Positions 13,161-16,425 of a DNA stretch of 16,425 nucleotides are shown piece by piece. Within the stretch, counting starts at the first letter, position 1. Each line of letters opens with the position of its first letter. Made by a program: the position numbers and the translations under genes. The notes beneath the pieces are model-generated. The model was given only the letters and a program-made list of their open reading frames with translations, searched no databases and had not been told where the DNA came from. Source of the DNA: Bog-756 sp035531955 (GTDB lineage: Bacteria > Actinomycetota > Acidimicrobiia > Acidimicrobiales > RAAP-2); contig DATKRZ010000031.1 in NCBI GenBank assembly GCA_035531955.1, positions 1 through 16,425 on the forward strand. Reading direction: 5' to 3'.

Positions 13161-14945
13161 CTACCCGGCACCCGAACCACGGAAGGTGGCGTCCCCGAAG
13201 GTGAAGATGCCGCCGTCGGAGGCCACCAGCCAGTACCCGCGGCCGTCGGGCGTGGCGGCCATCCCGACCACCGGTCGCGCCAGGGTCAGGCTGCCGGTGG
13301 AGCCGTAGAAGGCGGCGTCCCCGAAGGTGAAGATTCCGCCGTCTGAGGCCACCAGCCAGTACCCGCGGCCGTCGGGCGTGGCGGCCATTCCGACCACCGG
13401 CTGGTTGAGCCTCATGCTCCCGGTGGAGCCGGAGAAGGCGGCGTCCCCGAAGCTGAAGATGCCGCCGTCGGAGGCCACCAGCCAGTACCCCCCACCGTCC
13501 GGGGTGGCGGCCATGCCCACCACCGGTCGGGTCAGCGCCAGGCCCTCGGCCGACCCCGAGAAGCCGGCGTCGCCGAAGGAGTCGATGCCTCCATTGCTCC
13601 CCGCCATCCAGTACCCCTGGCCGTCCGGCGTTCGGGCCATGCCCACCGCCGGGCTGTCCAGGATGGTGGCGGTGGTGAACCAGTCCGACTTCAGCCCCAA
13701 CCCGGCGGCGAAGGCGTCACCGGTCAGCGAGACGTCCTGGCTGGAACCGACCAGCGTCATCGCCGTGACCCTTCCGCCCCAGTCCCCGAATCCGTTTCGG
13801 GCCGTGATGCTGATCGACTGCAGCACTCCGAGCTGGGGCCATGCGGCATCGATCGTCGACACCGGGACCGTCGTCGTCCAGTCGTGGTCGGGATTGCACG
13901 CTCCCGGCACGCAGACGGCATCACCGGCGTCGGGCACCGCGGGGAACGCCCCCGGGCTGGTGTACCCCCCGGTCGATGCCGAATACTGGGTCGACGCCAC
14001 CGCCCCGCCGGGGAACTCCATGACCTGACTTTGCGTATCGGTCACCGCGGCGTCGGTGATCGGGCTCTCGTTGAGGGTGCCCCGGTAGGTCTGGCACGTC
14101 AGATCGCAGGTGTCGGCGTACCCCCCGTAGGAGCTCAAGCCCGCCATCACGTAGGAACGGACCGCCACGGCCTGGGCCTCGAGCTCCTGGAAGCCCCAGG
14201 GCTGGCCCTGCGGACCCGGACCGCCGAGCGCTCCCCAGGAGGCGGGCGACTCGTTGGGGACCACGCCATCGACGTACTGCTCCAATGGCACGTCATTGAC
14301 CGTGCGGGCGGCGCCGTTGGAGTTGAAGGTGGCAGTGATCGAGCCGTGAACGGTCACGTTGTTGGGCGCACCGAGGCACAAGGTGAGTGTCTCTGACCCG
14401 TCGTTGGGGCTGGGCGTGGCGACGGGGTTGTTCACATCGGGCACGACCAGGGTCCAGCTTCCGTCCGGATAACCCGCGCACGTGGGACTCGACCAGACGG
14501 CCCATGCCGGTCCGGACGGTGTCGAGATGAGGGAGACCAGGGCCGCCTGGCCCCCCGCGAACCCGACGCCGGCGACAGTGAACGGTGTCGGCGAGGTCAC
14601 GATGACCTGATTCCCGTCGTTCTCCGTCATGTCGACGCGCACGGTGGTGGTCTGTTGGGGTGCGGTCAGGCTGGTCAGCGTCGAGCCGCCGTAGTACGTC
14701 CCGAGAATCGACGCGTACGGCGTCTGCGCCAGGGCGTCGCCCAGGGCGCCCCATTGGCCCATGCCGTGCCCGTGTCCGAAGCCGTGCCCCTCGATGGTGA
14801 CGGAGGAGGAGGGGTAGGCCGACGCCGGCGGCGACGGGACCGCCACGGACACGGCCGAGCAGACCAGCACCCCCGCGGCCAAGGTCACCAGACGACCCCG
14901 CCGGCGCCCCACCCTGCGGTCCCCGATGGCTCGTTCTCGTGTCAC
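13161..14945 (-). CDS. Secreted SpoIID/LytB-domain protein with C-terminal 42-residue repeats
   Basis: The 594-residue protein starts with a signal peptide: RRVGRRRGR, a hydrophobic run, then a likely cut after ASA (residue 43). GHGFGHGHGMGQWGALGDAL (54-73) is the glycine/histidine motif of actinobacterial SpoIID proteins. The SpoIID/LytB core follows: VPLEQYVDGVVPNESPASW (about 216-234) with the conserved Glu of the peptidoglycan-cleaving site, LEAQAVAVRSYVMAG, CQTYRGT, and YSASTGGYTSP. SpoIID is a lytic transglycosylase in sporulating Bacillus; here, in a presumed non-sporulating lineage, an extracellular wall-remodelling role is likely. Residues 432-594 are three full and one partial 42-residue repeats (PVVGMAATPDG.GYWLVASDGG.F.FGDA.F.GS), possibly a beta-propeller-like binding module. 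Start GTG 14945 is chosen for GAGG at 14951-14954 and the signal peptide; the open frame extends much further but runs antisense to the HNH gene. Confidence 0.92.
   Translation of the reverse strand: MTRERAIGDRRVGRRRGRLVTLAAGVLVCSAVSVAVPSPPASAYPSSSVTIEGHGFGHGHGMGQWGALGDALAQTPYASILGTYYGGSTLTSLTAPQQTTTVRVDMTENDGNQVIVTSPTPFTVAGVGFAGGQAALVSLISTPSGPAWAVWSSPTCAGYPDGSWTLVVPDVNNPVATPSPNDGSETLTLCLGAPNNVTVHGSITATFNSNGAARTVNDVPLEQYVDGVVPNESPASWGALGGPGPQGQPWGFQELEAQAVAVRSYVMAGLSSYGGYADTCDLTCQTYRGTLNESPITDAAVTDTQSQVMEFPGGAVASTQYSASTGGYTSPGAFPAVPDAGDAVCVPGACNPDHDWTTTVPVSTIDAAWPQLGVLQSISITARNGFGDWGGRVTAMTLVGSSQDVSLTGDAFAAGLGLKSDWFTTATILDSPAVGMARTPDGQGYWMAGSNGGIDSFGDAGFSGSAEGLALTRPVVGMAATPDGGGYWLVASDGGIFSFGDAAFSGSTGSMRLNQPVVGMAATPDGRGYWLVASDGGIFTFGDAAFYGSTGSLTLARPVVGMAATPDGRGYWLVASDGGIFTFGDATFRGSGAG
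13164..13652 (-). repeat. Tandem 126-bp coding repeats (42 residues each)
   Basis: Units lie at 13527-13652, 13401-13526 and 13275-13400, with a final 37-residue unit at 13164-13274. Consensus features are VVGMA.TPDG, GYW, S.GGI, FGDA.F.GS. The last two units differ at about five of 94 aligned bases (13181-13274 against 13307-13400), counted by eye, which points to recent duplication or gene conversion. The first unit is the most diverged. Confidence 0.93.
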
Positions 14946-15057
14946 CTGCACCTCGGGTGGCACAGTACCCCCGCCGGGCGCCGAGCCCGCGGACGCTCCC
15001 TGCGGGGGCCCGGCCCCACCTCCGTCACCGATCCGCCCCTCCGGGACCCGCAGCCGG

Positions 15058-15081
15058 CCGGCCTGCCGGCCTGCCGGCCTG
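15058..15081. repeat. Three tandem copies of an 8-bp repeat
   Basis: CCGGCCTG occurs three times in a row at 15058-15065, 15066-15073 and 15074-15081, preceded by another CCGG. Each unit contains self-complementary GCCGGC or CCGG, so the array may fold or slip. Confidence 0.85.
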
Positions 15082-15136
15082 CCCACCACCCGTCGCCCGA
15101 CCACGTTCCGTGATCCCCTGTGCCGTCCGGTGGATT

Positions 15137-15223
15137 TCCCTCCCCCTCGTCTTGGCCCTCGCCCTCGCCTCCCCTCCCCTTGGCCTCCCCTCCCCTTGGC
15201 CCTCGCCCTCCCCCTCCCCTTGG
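15137..15223. repeat. C/T-rich tract with 16-bp direct repeats
   Basis: Nearly all plus-strand bases here are pyrimidines, broken by TTGG and single G. CCTCCCCTCCCCTTGG is directly repeated at 15168-15183 and 15184-15199, and a longer variant ends at 15223. The tract lies 35 bp upstream of the HNH start. Such homopurine-homopyrimidine DNA can slip in replication and can adopt triplex forms. Confidence 0.85.
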
Positions 15224-15257
15224 CGGAGGAGTCACACCCCCCTGGTTGAGTGGGGTC

Positions 15258-16415
15258 ATGGATCTCGACGTCCTGGGCGATGCACTCGACCACCTGCGTG
15301 AGGCGGGCCCGTCCTCGTTCTGCGACCGCGGGTCGATCGAGGAGCTCCACCGCCAGCTGGCCCGTCTCGAGTCCCTGGTCGCCGAGTCGGTGGCGGCCTT
15401 CGACGCCTCGGGGGCGTGGGAGGCCGACGGGGCCCGCAGCGCCACGGCCTGGCTCACCGCCCGGTGCCGTCTGCCCCGCCGGGAGGCCCGGGCCCGGGTG
15501 CGCCGGGGCCGGGAGCTCCCCCACCTGCCCGGGTGCGCCTCGGCCTGGGAGCGGGGGGAGATCACCGGGGCCCACGTGGACGTCCTGGCCTCGTTGCGCA
15601 CCGGGGCCACCGGGGAGGCGCTGGCCCGGGACGAGGGGCTGTTGGTGGACGAGGCCTGCCGGCTGCGCTTCGACCGGTTCGTGGCCGCCACCGCCTACTG
15701 GAGGCAGCTGGCCGACCCCGACGGGGCCGACGCCGACGGTGAGCGTCGCCGGGCCCGGCGGGACGTCTACCTGGTCAGGAGCTTCTCTTCGACCTGGCTG
15801 GGCCGGATGACCCTCGACCCCCTCTCGGGGGCCGTCGTGGCCGGCGAGCTCGACCGGCTGGAGCGCCAGCTCTTCGAGGCCGACCGGGCCGAGGCGGCCG
15901 GACGCCTGGGACGGGAGCCCACGGGGGCCGACCTGGCCCGCACCCCGGCCCAGCGCCGGGCCGACGCCCTGGTGGAGATGGCCACCCGCTCGGGGACCGC
16001 CCCCTGTGACGGACGCCGTCCGGCACCCCTGTTCACCGTGCTGGTGGGCTGGGAGACGCTCCACGGGCGGATCTGTGCGCTGGAGGACGGCACCGTGCTC
16101 CCGCCCGGGTCCCTCCTCGGGTGGCTGGGGGCCGCCGACCTGGAGCGGGCGGTGTTCACCCCGACGGGACGGGTGGAGATCGGGGCCAGGACCCGGCTGT
16201 TCACCGGGGCCACCCGACGGGCCATCGAGGTGAGGGACCGGGGGTGCGTCCACCCCACCTGTGACGTCACCGCGTCCCGGTGCCAGGCCGACCACATCCA
16301 GCCCTGGGCCCTCGGGGGCCCGACCACCCAGGAGAACGGACGGCTGCTGTGCGGCTACCACAACCGGATGCGCAACCAGCGGGAACGGAACCAGCGGCCC
16401 CCTCCCCGGGAGTAG
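15258..16415 (+). CDS. DUF222 / 13E12-type HNH endonuclease-domain protein
   Basis: The 385-residue protein has an N-terminal DUF222 helical region (about 20-290: ELHRQLARLESLVAESVAAF, ATAWLTARCRLPRREARARV, GEITGAHVDVLASL) and a C-terminal HNH nuclease domain (330-369). The HNH motif is complete: Cys330, Cys335, DHI with Asp345/His346, Trp350, GG, Asn360, Cys365 and His368-Asn369; the cysteines probably bind a structural zinc. This family is multicopy and abundant in actinobacteria, first noted as the 13E12 repeat family in Mycobacterium; its biological role is unclear. ATG 15258 is chosen because homology begins there and a GAGTGGGG stretch precedes it. It stands alone in the window and ends 10 bp before the right edge, so downstream partners cannot be judged. 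Confidence 0.93.
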   Translation: MDLDVLGDALDHLREAGPSSFCDRGSIEELHRQLARLESLVAESVAAFDASGAWEADGARSATAWLTARCRLPRREARARVRRGRELPHLPGCASAWERGEITGAHVDVLASLRTGATGEALARDEGLLVDEACRLRFDRFVAATAYWRQLADPDGADADGERRRARRDVYLVRSFSSTWLGRMTLDPLSGAVVAGELDRLERQLFEADRAEAAGRLGREPTGADLARTPAQRRADALVEMATRSGTAPCDGRRPAPLFTVLVGWETLHGRICALEDGTVLPPGSLLGWLGAADLERAVFTPTGRVEIGARTRLFTGATRRAIEVRDRGCVHPTCDVTASRCQADHIQPWALGGPTTQENGRLLCGYHNRMRNQRERNQRPPPRE

Positions 16416-16425
16416 CGGGGCCGGG

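Larger units (their letters stand above)
14946..15257. other. Divergent intergenic region with low-complexity repeats
   Basis: These 312 bp separate the divergent SpoIID and HNH genes. They should hold promoters for both, but no clear -35/-10 pair was recognised on either strand. The content is dominated by short tandem repeats and a C/T-rich tract, listed separately. An open frame from 15120 through the tract into the HNH gene translates as a Pro/Ser-rich sequence and is not taken as coding. Confidence 0.5.

Noticed and set aside
11561..13204. 547-codon plus-strand open frame opposite the membrane-protein gene
   Set aside because: It has an Arg/Gly/His/Asp-rich composition with no domains, while the opposite strand shows membrane segments and family motifs.
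15120..15257. Pro/Ser-rich N-terminal extension of the HNH protein
   Set aside because: It is translated from the C/T repeat tract; conserved sequence begins at MDLDVL from ATG 15258.
14946..16361. Upstream extension of the SpoIID frame to more than 1000 residues
   Set aside because: It runs antisense to the DUF222-HNH gene and would place the signal peptide in the middle of the protein.

Overview
The window is GC-rich chromosomal DNA from a high-GC Gram-positive bacterium, most likely an uncultured or little-studied member of the Acidimicrobiia (Actinobacteriota). The clues are the rpsO-pnp-M16 peptidase-dapB gene order usual in actinobacteria, a DUF222/HNH '13E12'-type endonuclease, and a secreted SpoIID/LytB protein ending in glycine- and aspartate-rich 42-residue repeats of a kind I associate with Acidimicrobiia. 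The lineage call is inference; no rRNA or marker comparison was possible.

Layout. Minus strand, read from right to left: a 1-Cys peroxiredoxin (8161-8796), rpsO (7691-7948), pnp (4950-7421), an M16 zinc protease (3623-4906), dapB (2755-3570), two tandem paralogous TetR regulators (2160-2738 and 1189-2091), and a di-iron ferritin-like protein (68-1192) whose start overlaps the stop of the second TetR by 4 bp. Plus strand: a crotonase-fold protein (8989-9801) and a HAD-IB phosphatase (9818-10477), divergent from the peroxiredoxin. Minus strand again: a large membrane protein joining a kinase-like domain to an LPG-synthase/UPF0104 transmembrane domain (10484-13021 or 13180), and a secreted SpoIID/LytB protein (13161-14945). 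Plus strand: the DUF222-HNH protein (15258-16415).

How the parts work together. The 8 to 2.7 kb block is a housekeeping unit: ribosomal protein S15, an RNA exonuclease, a processing protease and lysine/diaminopimelate synthesis. Its RNA-level control appears to be built from hairpins: a UUCG-capped hairpin after rpsO, a hairpin just ahead of the pnp ribosome-binding site, and a perfect 16-bp inverted repeat that buries the M16 start codon. The 2.7 to 0 kb block looks like a separate regulatory module (TetR-TetR-di-iron protein) with its own promoter and a palindromic candidate operator. The right third holds envelope functions (lipid or polyprenol transport-like membrane protein, peptidoglycan-acting SpoIID protein) and one multicopy-type nuclease.

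No CRISPR array, tRNA, rRNA, transposase or phage gene was seen. No wholly new system is evident. The strongest leads are the start-codon-occluding hairpin downstream of pnp, the degenerate kinase fused to the LPG-synthase-like membrane domain, the crotonase lacking both catalytic glutamates, and the two-TetR/di-iron module with its repeat-bearing TetR tail.
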